From the NCBI GenBank assembly GCA_965653565.1, contig CBFHAI010000007.1, positions 58,954 through 122,953 on the forward strand: 64,000 nucleotides of DNA. Direction: 5' to 3'. Position 1 is the stretch's first letter. Each line of letters opens with the position of its first letter. Below, piece by piece: positions 43,797 to 53,800 of this stretch. Under the pieces are notes generated by a model that did no database searches, had not been told where the DNA came from, and saw nothing but the letters and a program-made list of their open reading frames with translations. The stretch comes from JALCLA01 sp965653565 (GTDB taxonomy: Bacteria; Pseudomonadota; Gammaproteobacteria; Xanthomonadales; Xanthomonadaceae). The translations under genes were made by a program, and so were the position numbers.

Positions 43797-44873
43797 ATGA
43801 CCACGCGCAAGACCATCGGCTTCACCGGCATGGACAGTGCCGAGGGTGAGAAGCTCAAAAGCCTGTTTGCCGACGCCAACCGCCGCACCGGCGAGGCCTG
43901 GACGCTCGTTCCGGATACCGACGCCGACATGCTCGTCATCGACGTCGATTCGCTCTACGGCCACATGACGTGGCTGAAGGTGCACAACTCCGGCCGCATC
44001 ATCGTGGCGCTGTCGAGTAGCGAAAAAGCCGACGCCGACCATCTGCTGCTGCGCCCCGTCACCGCCGATGCGCTGGCGCAGCTGCTGGCGCACCACGCCG
44101 GCACCAGCGTGAGCGCGGCCGCGCCGGCAACGAGCCGCCCGACCCCATCCGCACCACCGCCGGCCGCACGTGCGCCGGACCCGGCACCGCCGCGCTCGGA
44201 GCCTGCGCCCGCAGCAGCACCCGCACCCACCGCGGCTCCCACCCCGCCCCCCGTCGCGGCGGCGCCGACGCCGGCCCCCGCACCGCCGCCCGAACCAATG
44301 CACGATCCGACGCTGGGCGACTATCTGCAGCCCGGCGCCCTGCCCGGCCCGGTCAAGCTCAAGCTCGCCGACGCCGGCTGGCTGGTGCTCGATCCGCAGT
44401 CGCGCACTTATCTCGGCCCGGCGGCGCTCAAGGGCTTCCTGCCCTATGCCAAGGCCGTCATCCGCCAGGAAGACTGGATCGCCATCACGCCGACCGAACT
44501 CGAACGCCTGAAGGGCGAACTGGGCGGACCGCAGCCGTATATCCGCCTGCAGTGGCTGGCCGCGCTGCTCGCCAACGATGGCCACATCGCGCGCGGCTAC
44601 GACCAGAACCAGAAATTCCGCCTGGTGAAATGGCCGCAGATCGAACGCGAATTCCCCAAACATTTCCGCATCGCCACCGCGATGATGAAAGGCCCGCAAC
44701 TGCTCACCGAAATCGCCGAAGCCAGCGGCGCCACGCTCGCGGAAGTCACCGACTTCGTCAACGCCAGCCTGGCCACCGGTTTCGCCGAGATGGACGCCCC
44801 GCCGGCTTCGCCGGACGCGGCGGGCAATGCGGCCAAGGGCGGATTGCTCGGCAGACTGCGCGGCACGCGCTGA
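43797..44873 (+). CDS. Unrecognised two-domain protein, paralogue of the gene at 25596
   Basis: A 358-residue protein. Residues 1-100 form a small alpha/beta domain (RKTIGFTGMDSAEGEKLKSLF, ADMLVIDVDSLYGHMTWLK, GRIIVALSSSEKADADHLLLRPVT) that mimics a receiver domain: a central Asp and a late Ser/Lys, though order and spacing are only approximate. Residues 105-165 are an extreme Pro/Ala linker. From LKLADAGWLVLDPQSRTYLG onward it aligns in order with the C-terminal domain of the protein at 25596-26909 (QPYIRLQWLAALL, REFPKHFRIA, LLTEIAEASGATLAEVTDFVNA). A signalling or DNA-binding role is possible; none is known to me. Confidence 0.75.
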   Translation: MTTRKTIGFTGMDSAEGEKLKSLFADANRRTGEAWTLVPDTDADMLVIDVDSLYGHMTWLKVHNSGRIIVALSSSEKADADHLLLRPVTADALAQLLAHHAGTSVSAAAPATSRPTPSAPPPAARAPDPAPPRSEPAPAAAPAPTAAPTPPPVAAAPTPAPAPPPEPMHDPTLGDYLQPGALPGPVKLKLADAGWLVLDPQSRTYLGPAALKGFLPYAKAVIRQEDWIAITPTELERLKGELGGPQPYIRLQWLAALLANDGHIARGYDQNQKFRLVKWPQIEREFPKHFRIATAMMKGPQLLTEIAEASGATLAEVTDFVNASLATGFAEMDAPPASPDAAGNAAKGGLLGRLRGTR

Positions 44874-44907
44874 CGATTGCCGTCTTTCGCACTGTTCGTC
44901 CCGCACC

Positions 44908-44939
44908 AAGCCCCGTTACGGGGCTTTCGTGTTTTCGGA
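44908..44939 (+). terminator. Intrinsic terminator
   Basis: A 7-bp stem AAGCCCC (44908-44914) and GGGGCTT (44920-44926) with loop GTTAC, followed by TCGTGTTTT. It lies 35 nt after the stop at 44873 and separates that gene from dxs. Confidence 0.75.
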
Positions 44940-45089
44940 CGACATCGGTGGTGTTTTCGTGAGTTTGCCCCCGAATAACCGGCCTCTCGCCCGCTGCGGG
45001 CCTGAACCTCTCCGCGTCCGGGCCCTGACCTCGCCTTGCCCGGGCCTCCCCGGTGGCCGACAATTCGCGTTCAGCGAAGAAAACCCCAC

Positions 45090-46991
45090 ATGATTGATTC
45101 CGAACGCTATCCCCGCCTCTCGCGCATCGCGGTTCCCGCCGATCTGCGCCAGTTTCCCGAAGCCGAACTGCCCGAGATCGCGACGGAACTGCGCGCGTAT
45201 CTGATCGAATCGGTCGGCAAGAGCGGCGGGCACTTCGGCGCGGGATTGGGCGTCGTCGAACTGACGGTGGCGCTGCACTACCTGTACGAGACGCCGGAAG
45301 ATCGCCTGGTGTGGGATGTCGGCCATCAGTGCTATCCGCACAAGATCCTCACCGGCCGCCGCGACAGCATCCACACCGTCAAGCAGAAGGACGGCGTCGC
45401 GCCGTTCCCGAAGCGCGACGAGAGCGACTACGACACCTTCGGCGTCGGCCACAGTTCGACCTCGATTTCGGCCGCGCTCGGCATGGCGATCGCGGCCGCG
45501 CACAGCGACAATCCGCGCCGCGTCGTGGCGGTGATCGGCGATGGCGCGATGACCGCCGGCATGGCCTACGAAGCGCTCAATCATGCTGGCGGCATGGAGC
45601 CCGAGCCCGATCTGCTGGTGGTGCTCAACGACAATCGCATGTCGATTTCCGAGAACGTCGGCGGGCTCACCAAGATGCTCGGCCGCCTCACCGGCAGCCG
45701 CACGCTGAATGCATTGCGCGAAGGCGGCAAGAAACTGTTCGGCGACAAGAACAAGCCAGCCGCGCGTTTCATGCGCCGCTGGGAGGAACACTGGAAAGGC
45801 ATGTTCGTGCCGTCCACGCTGTTCGAGGAGATGGGCTTCCACTACACCGGCCCGATCGACGGCCACAACGTCGAGGCGCTCGTCGCCACGCTCAAGACGC
45901 TCAAAACGCTCAAGGGCCCGCAGCTGCTGCACGTCATCACGACGAAAGGCAAAGGCTACGAACTCGCCGAAGGCGACCAGATCGAATATCACGCGGTCGG
46001 CCCGTTCGATCCGACGGTCGGGCTGGTGAAGAAAACCGGCGCCTCCAAGCCGACCTACACGCAGATTTTTTCCGACTGGCTGTGCGATATGGCGGCCGCC
46101 GACGACAAGCTGCTCGCGATCACGCCAGCGATGCGCGAAGGCTCGGGCCTGGTGCGTTTCAGCAAGGAATATCCGCAGCGTTATTTCGATGTCGCGATCG
46201 CCGAGCAGCACGCGGTGACGCTGGCCGCCGGCATGGCCTGCGAAGGCGCCAAGCCGGTGGTCGCGATCTACTCGACCTTCCTGCAGCGTGGCTACGATCA
46301 ACTGATCCACGACGTCGCCTTGCAAAATCTCGATGTGCTGTTCGCGATCGATCGCGGCGGCATCGTCGGGCCCGATGGCGCCACGCATGCCGGCAGTTTC
46401 GACCTGTCGTTCCTGCGCTGCATCCCGAACATGGTGGTGATGGCGCCGTCGGACGAGAACGAATGCCGCAAGATGTTGAGCACCGGTTTTCGACACGCCG
46501 GCCCGGCCGCGGTGCGTTATCCGCGCGGTAACGGTCCGGGCGTGGCGCTCGATAGCGCGCTCGACGTATTGCCGATCGGCAAGGCCGAGTTGCGCCGCCG
46601 CGGCAACCGCCTGGCGCTGCTGGCATTCGGCGCGATGCTGCCGGCGGCCGAAGCGATCGGCGCCGAACTCGGTTTCAGCGTGGTGAACATGCGCTTCGTG
46701 AAGCCGCTCGATCGCGATCTCGTGCTCGAACTCGCGCGCACGCACGAAGGCTTCGTCACGCTCGAGGACAATGCCGTACAGGGCGGCGCCGGGTCCGCCG
46801 TCGCCGAACTGCTGGCGCAGGAAGGCGTGGTGCTGCCGATGCTGCACCTGGGTTTGCCGGATGCATTCCTGGAACACGCCAGCCGCGAACAGGTGCTGGC
46901 CGAAGCCGGACTCGATGTCGCCGGCGTGCGCGCCGCGATCCTGCGCCGCTGGCCGACCCTGCTGACGCAACCGCGCAGCGCGGCGGGCTGA
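45090..46991 (+). CDS. dxs: 1-deoxy-D-xylulose-5-phosphate synthase
   Basis: First enzyme of the MEP isoprenoid pathway: joins pyruvate and glyceraldehyde 3-phosphate using thiamine diphosphate. At 633 residues it is close to E. coli Dxs (620). The cofactor motif GDGAMTAGMAYEALNHAG and NDNRMSIS are clear, the catalytic glutamate is in AIAEQHAVTLAAG, and DRGGIVGPDGATHAGSFDLSFLRC is diagnostic for Dxs against transketolase. The ATG at 45090 fits the family N-terminus (YPRLSRIAVPADLR), though its ribosome site is weak. No other MEP gene is present; ispA is often a neighbour elsewhere but not here. Confidence 0.95.
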   Translation: MIDSERYPRLSRIAVPADLRQFPEAELPEIATELRAYLIESVGKSGGHFGAGLGVVELTVALHYLYETPEDRLVWDVGHQCYPHKILTGRRDSIHTVKQKDGVAPFPKRDESDYDTFGVGHSSTSISAALGMAIAAAHSDNPRRVVAVIGDGAMTAGMAYEALNHAGGMEPEPDLLVVLNDNRMSISENVGGLTKMLGRLTGSRTLNALREGGKKLFGDKNKPAARFMRRWEEHWKGMFVPSTLFEEMGFHYTGPIDGHNVEALVATLKTLKTLKGPQLLHVITTKGKGYELAEGDQIEYHAVGPFDPTVGLVKKTGASKPTYTQIFSDWLCDMAAADDKLLAITPAMREGSGLVRFSKEYPQRYFDVAIAEQHAVTLAAGMACEGAKPVVAIYSTFLQRGYDQLIHDVALQNLDVLFAIDRGGIVGPDGATHAGSFDLSFLRCIPNMVVMAPSDENECRKMLSTGFRHAGPAAVRYPRGNGPGVALDSALDVLPIGKAELRRRGNRLALLAFGAMLPAAEAIGAELGFSVVNMRFVKPLDRDLVLELARTHEGFVTLEDNAVQGGAGSAVAELLAQEGVVLPMLHLGLPDAFLEHASREQVLAEAGLDVAGVRAAILRRWPTLLTQPRSAAG

Positions 46992-47003
46992 CGACGCGCG
47001 CCA

Positions 47004-47864
47004 TCAGGGCGCGCGTCCCAGCGTTACGCGATCGCGGTCTTCCAGATCGCGCAGCGTTTCGACCTGCATCAATCCCGACGCGACCAGCAGCGCGCGCACG
47101 GCCGCGCCCTGCGCGTAGCCATGTTCGATCAGCAGCCAGCCGCGCGGCGACAAGTGCTCGAGCGCACCGTTCGCGATGATGCGGATCGCATCGAGCCCAT
47201 CGACGCCGCTCGCCAGCGCGGCGCGCGGCTCGAAGCGCAGATCGCCGTTCGCAAGATGCGGATCGTCAGCCGCGATGTAGGGCGGATTGCTCGCGATCAG
47301 ATCGAAACGTTCGCCGCGCAGTGCGCCATACCAATCGCCGTGGCGGAACTCCACGTTGCGGATGTCGTTGCGTTGCGCGTTCTGCTGCGCAACGTCGAGC
47401 GCGGCCGCACTTTGATCGGTCGCCACCACGCGCGCCTGCGGCCGCTCGCTCGCCAAGGCGAGCGCGATCGCGCCGGTGCCCGTGCCCAGATCGGCGATAC
47501 GCGACGCCCCTGCGGCCAAACGTTCGAGCGCGGCCTCGACCAGCAACTCGGTTTCCGGTCGCGGAATCAGGGTGTCGGCGGTGACGCGCAGGCGCAGCGT
47601 CCAGAACCCCCATTCGCCCAGCAGCTGCGCTACCGGAATGCCTTCGCGACGCTGCGCGATCAGTGCCGCGAATCGATCGGCCGCGGCGGAATCGACCGCA
47701 TCGCCCGCATGCGCGAACAGCCACGCGCGTTCGCGCCCGAGCGCCAGGCCCAGCAGCAACTCGCTTTCGCGCCGCGCGTCGTCGCCGGCGAGCCGGCCGC
47801 TGCCCCACGCCTGCAGTTGCGCAACGGTGACGGGGGCTGGCGGCGCGGCAGGATCAGGCATCAT
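47004..47864 (-). CDS. prmC: Release factor glutamine methyltransferase
   Basis: A 286-residue SAM-dependent enzyme that methylates the glutamine of the GGQ motif in RF1 and RF2. It has the helical N-terminal domain (ESELLLGLALGRERAWLF), PVAQLLGEWGFWTLRLRVTADTLIPRPETELLVE, motif I DLGTGTGAIALAL and the NPPY substrate motif (ASNPPYIAADDPHL). ATG at 47864 gives the usual length; a second ATG follows directly. prfA, its common neighbour, is absent. The start is only 6 bp from the ATG of the divergent membrane-protein gene. Confidence 0.93.
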   Translation of the reverse strand: MMPDPAAPPAPVTVAQLQAWGSGRLAGDDARRESELLLGLALGRERAWLFAHAGDAVDSAAADRFAALIAQRREGIPVAQLLGEWGFWTLRLRVTADTLIPRPETELLVEAALERLAAGASRIADLGTGTGAIALALASERPQARVVATDQSAAALDVAQQNAQRNDIRNVEFRHGDWYGALRGERFDLIASNPPYIAADDPHLANGDLRFEPRAALASGVDGLDAIRIIANGALEHLSPRGWLLIEHGYAQGAAVRALLVASGLMQVETLRDLEDRDRVTLGRAP

Positions 47865-47870
47865 TTGCGC

Positions 47871-48842
47871 ATGGTAGCCACACCCGTCATCACGCGGCGA
47901 TTGCCGATCACGCCGCTCGGCATCGGCGCGCAGATCGAAAGCGCGTTCGCGCTCTGGCTGGCGAGTGCGCGCGCCACCTTTCCGTTCGCGCTGCTCTACG
48001 CGGTCGCCGGCTTGCTGCCGGCCCTCACGCTGGGCGATCTGTCGCGACGCCTGCTCGAAGTCGGCTCCAACATCGCGATTTCGGCCTTCGTGCCGTGGCT
48101 GCCCGAACCGCGTAACGAAACGCCGATGGCCTTGCTGCGCGATATCTGGGCCTGGTTGACGTCGCCATCGACGCTCGTCGTGATCGCGATTTCCATTTTG
48201 CTGGCGATTTTCGCGCTCGCCGCGGTGCTGCATCGCCAGCATCGGATCGCCGCCGGCGACGACCCCGGCCTGCTCGGCTCCGCCCGCATCGCCGCCAAAC
48301 GCACGCCGATGACGACACTGGCGGGACTGCTCTACAGCGCGATCATCGTCATCACGACGCTGCCGATCGGCGCGTTGGCAGTCGGGCTTTTCCTGCTGGC
48401 GCTGCAGGTGGCGGATTTCGCCACGCTGTTTGTGTTGCTCGCCGCGTTCCTGCTCGGCGCGCTGCTGCTCTCGATTCCGCTGGCCTGGGCCTCGGTCGCC
48501 TTCGGCTTCGCGCCGGTGCTGTGCGTCGTCGATGGCAGCGGGCCGTTCGCCGCATTGCGCCGCAGCGCGCAGTTGGTGCGCGGCCATTGGGTGCCGGCCG
48601 CGACGGTGGTCACCGTACCGACGCTGATCTATCTGGGGATCGGCAGCACCGTTTCGTCGCTGACCTTGGTGGCTGCCGCCGGCATCGCCTACCTGGTCGG
48701 CGGTTTCGCCGCCTTGCTCGACGGCGGCTGGCTGTTCTGGGCGCAGCTGCTGGGCGCCGCGCCGATGGCGCTCGCGCTGCCGCTGCTGACCGCCGGCTTC
48801 GTGGTCAGCCTCAACGATCTGCAACTGCGCGCCGCGGCCTGA
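47871..48842 (+). CDS. Multi-helix membrane protein (GdpD membrane-domain-like)
   Basis: A 323-residue inner-membrane protein with about six helices. It resembles the membrane part found fused to glycerophosphodiester phosphodiesterases: FPFALLYAVAGLLPALTLG, then paired helices VVIAISILLAIFALAAVL, TTLAGLLYSAIIVITTLPIG and the amphipathic SGPFAALRRSAQLVRGHW before the last helices. No catalytic domain is attached. Start codon uncertain: the ATG at 47871 is 6 bp from the prmC start, so its promoter would lie within prmC coding sequence; no good ribosome site is visible. Confidence 0.75.
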   Translation: MVATPVITRRLPITPLGIGAQIESAFALWLASARATFPFALLYAVAGLLPALTLGDLSRRLLEVGSNIAISAFVPWLPEPRNETPMALLRDIWAWLTSPSTLVVIAISILLAIFALAAVLHRQHRIAAGDDPGLLGSARIAAKRTPMTTLAGLLYSAIIVITTLPIGALAVGLFLLALQVADFATLFVLLAAFLLGALLLSIPLAWASVAFGFAPVLCVVDGSGPFAALRRSAQLVRGHWVPAATVVTVPTLIYLGIGSTVSSLTLVAAAGIAYLVGGFAALLDGGWLFWAQLLGAAPMALALPLLTAGFVVSLNDLQLRAAA

Positions 48843-48950
48843 CGCCATTGCGACGAAACGAGCCGCTCGGGCGTCCTGACCTGCCACCGACGAGCCCGCT
48901 ACGGCGGCACAATGCCCGCCCGATGCGACGAACCGTCGGCTTGAACGGCT

Positions 48951-48982
48951 CATAACTATACAGAATATCCTGTATAGTTATG
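48951..48982. promoter_or_regulatory. Operator palindrome overlapping the start of the TetR gene
   Basis: Two perfect 13-bp inverted arms, CATAACTATACAG (48951-48963) and CTGTATAGTTATG (48970-48982), separated by 6 bp. The right arm contains TATAGT (48973-48978), a good -10 hexamer, and the first ATG of the regulator (48980-48982). A TTGAAC at 48941-48946 could be a -35 for a GAATAT -10 at 48963-48968. Such a site fits a TetR dimer pair and autoregulation. Confidence 0.8.
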
Positions 48983-49558
48983 CCCATGGCCCGACTCCCC
49001 AAAGCCCGCGAAAAAGTGCTCGAAGCCGCCCGCCGCATCGTCGAGACGAAAGGCGCCGGCCACCTGACCTTCGACGAGTTGGCCAGCGTCAGCGGCGTCA
49101 CCCGCGGCGGCATCACCTATCACTTCCCGACCAAGGAAGCCCTGCTCAAAGGCATGATCGAGTCCGATATCGCCGAGTGGGAAACCGCCGCCGGCATCCT
49201 CGAACCGATCTGCGGCTGCGGCCGCACCGCGGCGGTGCTCGGACAGATCCGCTGCAATCTCGACCCGCTCGACGCCGGCCACAAACGCTTCGTCAGTGGC
49301 CTGATGGGCGCCGCGATGACGGATCCCTCGCTGCTCGATCCGATCCGCGAACACCAGCGCCGCAAATTCAGCGAGTGGACCTGGGACGAAACCGACCAGA
49401 TGCGCTACCTGATGCTGCTGGCCGCCGAAGGCGTGTTCTGGCAGGACTTCTTCGACCTCAACCCGCTGCCGCCCGAAGCGCGCGCCCGCATCACCAGGCT
49501 CATCGAAAAACTCGCCCAACATCCGGAAATGTGGCCGGCACAGACCGACCCGACCTGA
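48980..49558 (+). CDS. TetR family transcriptional regulator
   Basis: A 192-residue repressor-type protein: an N-terminal HTH (KVLEAARRIVETKGAGHLTFDELASVSGVTRGGITYHFPTKEAL, residues about 10-54) and a C-terminal ligand domain with a tandem ICGCG cysteine pair. The first ATG lies inside the palindrome; the second, at 48986, follows TATAGT by 7 nt, so the message may start at or near it and be leaderless. It precedes the RND efflux operon by 58 nt on the same strand and is its probable regulator. The helix-turn-helix part resembles AcrR/TetR_N. Confidence 0.9.
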   Translation: MPMARLPKAREKVLEAARRIVETKGAGHLTFDELASVSGVTRGGITYHFPTKEALLKGMIESDIAEWETAAGILEPICGCGRTAAVLGQIRCNLDPLDAGHKRFVSGLMGAAMTDPSLLDPIREHQRRKFSEWTWDETDQMRYLMLLAAEGVFWQDFFDLNPLPPEARARITRLIEKLAQHPEMWPAQTDPT

Positions 49559-49616
49559 CCCTTTATTGCCGCCTGCGCGGCGCCCCGCCTCCGATCCGAA
49601 ACGCCAAGGACTTCCC

Positions 49617-50852
49617 ATGTCTCACGCGCACAAAACCAACCGCCGCCGCACTGCGGCGCAATTCGCCTCCGTTCTGCTGGCTTCCGCCCTGCTCGCCGCC
49701 TGCGGCGGCGGTGGCGAGGAACAGCACCAGATGCCGCCGCCGGATGTGTCGGTGGCCGCCGTGGTGCAGAAACAGGTCAGCGATTGGGACGAATACGTCG
49801 GCCGTATCGAAGCCATCGAAGCGGTGGAACTGCGTCCGCGCGTGGCGGGCTATCTGGCCGGCGTGCACTTTCGCGAAGGCAGCATGGTGAACAAGGGCGA
49901 CCTGCTGTTCACCATCGACGAGCGCGAATACAAGGCGGCGGTCAACGCCGCGCGCGCCGATATCGCGCGTGCCGACGCGCGCATCGATCTTGCGAAAACC
50001 GAGTACGCGCGCAGCGAAAAACTGATCGAAGCGCGCGCCGTGTCGAAAGGCGAACTGGAAACCCGCCGCAGCGAACTGGCGCAGGCCAATGCCGATCGCC
50101 AGGCCGCGCAGGCGCGCTTCGAACAAGCCCAGCTCAACCTCGAATTCACCCGCATCGAAGCCCCGATCGCAGGACGCGTCGGCGCCGCGCTGGTGAAGCC
50201 CGGCAATCTGGTCGCGCCCGGCGAAACGCTGCTTTCCACGCTGGTTTCCGTCGATCCGGTGCACGTGGTGTTCGAAGGCGACGAGCGCGCCTATCTGCGC
50301 TACCAGGAAATGTCGCGCGACGGCAGCCGCGAAAGCTCGCGCGATGCGGCCAATCCGGTCGAAGTGGCGCTCACCACCGAAAACGAATTCCGTCATCGCG
50401 GCACGATGGATTTCGTCGACAACACGGTGAACCCGGCGACCGGCACCATCCGCGGCCGCGCCGTGCTGCCGAACCCGGATGGCGCGCTGACGCCCGGCCT
50501 GTTCGCTCGCGTGCGCCTGCTCGGCGCCTCGCCGCGCGAAGCGCTGCTGATCCACGACCAGGCCGTGCTCACCGACCAGGACCGCAAGTACGTCTACGTC
50601 GTGGCCGAAGGCAACCAGGCGATGCGCAAGGACATCGTGCTGGGCGAGGCGATCGACGGCCTGCGCGTGGTCGAATCGGGTCTGGCCGCCGGCGACAAGG
50701 TGATCGTCAACGGCGTGCGCAAGATCTTCTTCCCCGGCCAGCCGGTCGCACCGCGCGATGTGCCGATGGACGCACCGGCCACGCCCGCGCCGCAGGCGCC
50801 GGCGGCCGCCACCGCTGCCGCGCCGGCCGACGCGCCGAAGTCGGAGGGTTGA
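49617..50852 (+). CDS. RND efflux periplasmic adaptor lipoprotein
   Basis: A 411-residue membrane-fusion protein (AcrA/MexE type) with a lipoprotein signal (ASALLAACGGG, Cys29). Beta-barrel and lipoyl halves flank a helical hairpin (RADIARADARIDLAKTEYAR to ADRQAAQARFEQAQL); FTRIEAPIAGRVG and TGTIRGRAVLPNPDGALTPGLFARVR are typical adaptor segments. It links the inner-membrane pump encoded 4 nt downstream to the outer-membrane channel. AAGGA precedes the ATG. The end is Pro/Ala-rich and disordered. Confidence 0.93.
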   Translation: MSHAHKTNRRRTAAQFASVLLASALLAACGGGGEEQHQMPPPDVSVAAVVQKQVSDWDEYVGRIEAIEAVELRPRVAGYLAGVHFREGSMVNKGDLLFTIDEREYKAAVNAARADIARADARIDLAKTEYARSEKLIEARAVSKGELETRRSELAQANADRQAAQARFEQAQLNLEFTRIEAPIAGRVGAALVKPGNLVAPGETLLSTLVSVDPVHVVFEGDERAYLRYQEMSRDGSRESSRDAANPVEVALTTENEFRHRGTMDFVDNTVNPATGTIRGRAVLPNPDGALTPGLFARVRLLGASPREALLIHDQAVLTDQDRKYVYVVAEGNQAMRKDIVLGEAIDGLRVVESGLAAGDKVIVNGVRKIFFPGQPVAPRDVPMDAPATPAPQAPAAATAAAPADAPKSEG

Positions 50853-50855
50853 CCG

Positions 50856-53800
50856 ATGGCGCATTCCGATTTTTCGAGGATATTCGTCGATCGGCCGATC
50901 CTCGCGGCCGTACTGTCCATCCTGATCTTCGTGGCCGGCCTGATCGCGCTGCCCAACCTGCCGGTCAGCGAATATCCGGAAGTGGTGCCGCCGTCGGTGC
51001 AGGTCACGGCGATTTATCCCGGCGCCAACCCGAAGACGATCGCCGATACCGTCGCCGCGCCGCTCGAAGAAGCCATCAACGGCGTCGAGCGCATGATCTA
51101 CATGAAGTCGGTGGCCTCGTCCGACGGCACCATGTCGCTGACGGTGACCTTCTCGCAAGGCACCGACATCGACCTGGCCGCCGTGCAGGTGCAGAACCGC
51201 GTGGCGCAGGCTTCGCCGCGTTTGCCCGAAGCGGTGCGCCAGCTCGGCATCACGACGGCGAAGGCGTCGCCCAACATCACGATGGTGGTGCACCTCACGT
51301 CGCCGGATAAACGCTACGACGCGCTGTACCTGTCGAACTTCGCCAACCTGCGCGTCAAGGACGACCTGGCGCGTCTGCCCGGCGTCGGTCAGGCGCTGGC
51401 GTTCGGCGCCGGCAACTACGCGATGCGCATCTGGCTCGATCCGGATGCCGCCGCCTCGCGCGGCCTCACCGCGAACGACGTGCTCAATGCGGTGCGCGAA
51501 CAGAACCAGCAAGTCTCGGCCGGCGCCATCGGCGCGGCACCGATGCCCAACGGCGTCGGCGTGCAGCTGTCGATCAACGCGCAGGGCCGCCTCGATTCGC
51601 CGCAAGCCTTCGAAGACATCGTGATCAAGGCCGAAGGGTCGGCCATCACGCGGCTGAAGGATGTCGCGCGCATCGAACTGGGTTCGAGCACTTACGCGCT
51701 GCACTCGCTGCTCGACAACGAGGATGCCGCCGCGATCGTGATCTTCGAGGCGCCGGGCGCCAACTCGATCGCGCTGTCGGACGCCGTGCGCGCCCGCATG
51801 GACGAGCTCGCGCAGAGCTTCCCGGAAGGCGTGAAGTGGAGCGTCGAGTACGACCCGACCGTGTTCGTGCGCCACTCGATCGATTCGGTGATCGAAACGC
51901 TGCTCGAAGCGGTGTTGCTGGTGGTGCTGGTGGTCGTGCTGTTCCTGCAGACCTGGCGCGCTTCGCTGATCCCGCTGCTGGCGGTGCCAGTGTCGATCAT
52001 CGGTACCTTCGCCGTGCTGTGGCTGCTCGGCTTCTCGATCAATGTGCTGACGCTCTTCGGACTCGTGCTCGCGATCGGCATCGTGGTGGACGACGCCATC
52101 GTCGTGGTGGAGAACGTCGAGCGCCACATCGAAGAAGGCAAGACGCCGCTCGAAGCCGCGCACGTGGCGATGACGGAAGTTTCCGGACCGATCATCGCGA
52201 TCTCGCTGGTGCTGGCCTCGGTGTTCGTGCCGCTGGCCTTCCTCGATGGCGTGACCGGCCAGTTCTATCGCCAGTTCGCGGTCACCATCGCGGCCTCGGT
52301 GCTGATCTCGGGCCTCAATTCGCTGACGCTCTCGCCGGCGCTGGCCGCCGTGTTGCTGCAGCCGCACGATGCGAAGAAGGATGCTTTCGGCCGCCTGATC
52401 GAACGCGTGTTCGGCCGTTTCTTCCGCTGGTTCAACCGCGTCTTCCAGCGTCGCGGCGATGCGTATTCGCGCCGCATCGGCGGCACCGTCAAACGTTCGG
52501 GCCGCCTGCTCGTGATGTATGCGGTGCTGCTCGGCGTGGCGGTGTTCGCGTTCCGTGCGGTGCCGCCGGGCTTCATCCCGACGCAAGACAAGCAATACCT
52601 GTTCGGCGTCGTATTCCTGCCCGAAGGCGCCACGCTCGATCGCACCGACGCGGTGATGCGCCGCATGGGCGAGATCGCGCTCAAGACGCCGGGCGTCGAG
52701 AACACCGTGCAGTTCCCCGGCCTCAACGGCGCGCACTTCGTCAACACGCCGAACTCCGGCGTGATGTTCATCGGCCTCAAGCCGTCCGACGAGCGCGACG
52801 TCGAAGCCGCGGCGATTTCCGCGCAGCTCAACATGCAGTTCTCTCAAATCCAGGACGGCCTCGCCTTCGCCGCGATGCCGCCGCCGGTGCTGGGGCTGGG
52901 CAATTCGGCCGGTGTCGAGGGCTTCGTGCAGGATCGCGCGGGCCTGGGCTACGGTGAACTCAACAACTGGACGCAGGCACTGGTCGGCACCTTGCGGCAG
53001 ACGCCGGGCTTCGATCCGTTCACGGTGTTCTCGTCGTTCCAGTCCAACGTGCCGCAGCTCGACGCCAAAGTGGACCGCAGCAAGGCCAAGGAACAGGGCC
53101 TGGTGTTGAACGACGTGTACGAAGCTTTGCAGGTGTATCTGGGCTCGGCCTACGTCAACGACTTCAACCTGTTCGGCCGCACCTATTCGGTGTACGCGCA
53201 GGCCGATGCGCCGTTTCGCGACGATGTCGGCGATGTGTCGCGCCTGCAAACGCGTAATGTGCGCGGCGAAATGGTGCCGCTCGGCAGCGTGGTGGAAATC
53301 ACGCCGACCTACGGGCCCGACCCGGTGATCCGCTTCAACGGCTATCCCGCGGCGGACTTCGCGGCCGGCATCAACCCGGCGCTGATGTCGTCGGAAGAAG
53401 CGGTCGACGGCACGCGCGGCATCGGACAGCAGGTGCTGCCGCGCGGCATGACGGTGGAGTGGTCGGGCCTGACCTACGAACAGGTGAACCAGGGTTCGGC
53501 CGCGCTGCTGGTGTTCCCGCTGTGCGTGTTGCTGGTCTACCTCGTGCTGGCCGCGCTGTACGAAAGCTGGACCCTGCCGCTCACCGTGATTCTGATCGTG
53601 CCGATGTGTCTGTTGAGCGCGATGGGCGGCGTGTGGCTGGTCAACTTCCTGCACGGCCTGTCGCTGGCGATCAATCCGCCGGCCTATCCACCGAATTTCC
53701 TCGACAACAACGTGTTCACCCAGATCGGTCTGGTCGTGCTGATGGGACTGGCCTGCAAGAACGCGATCCTGATCGTCGAATTCGCGCGCGATCTCGAACA

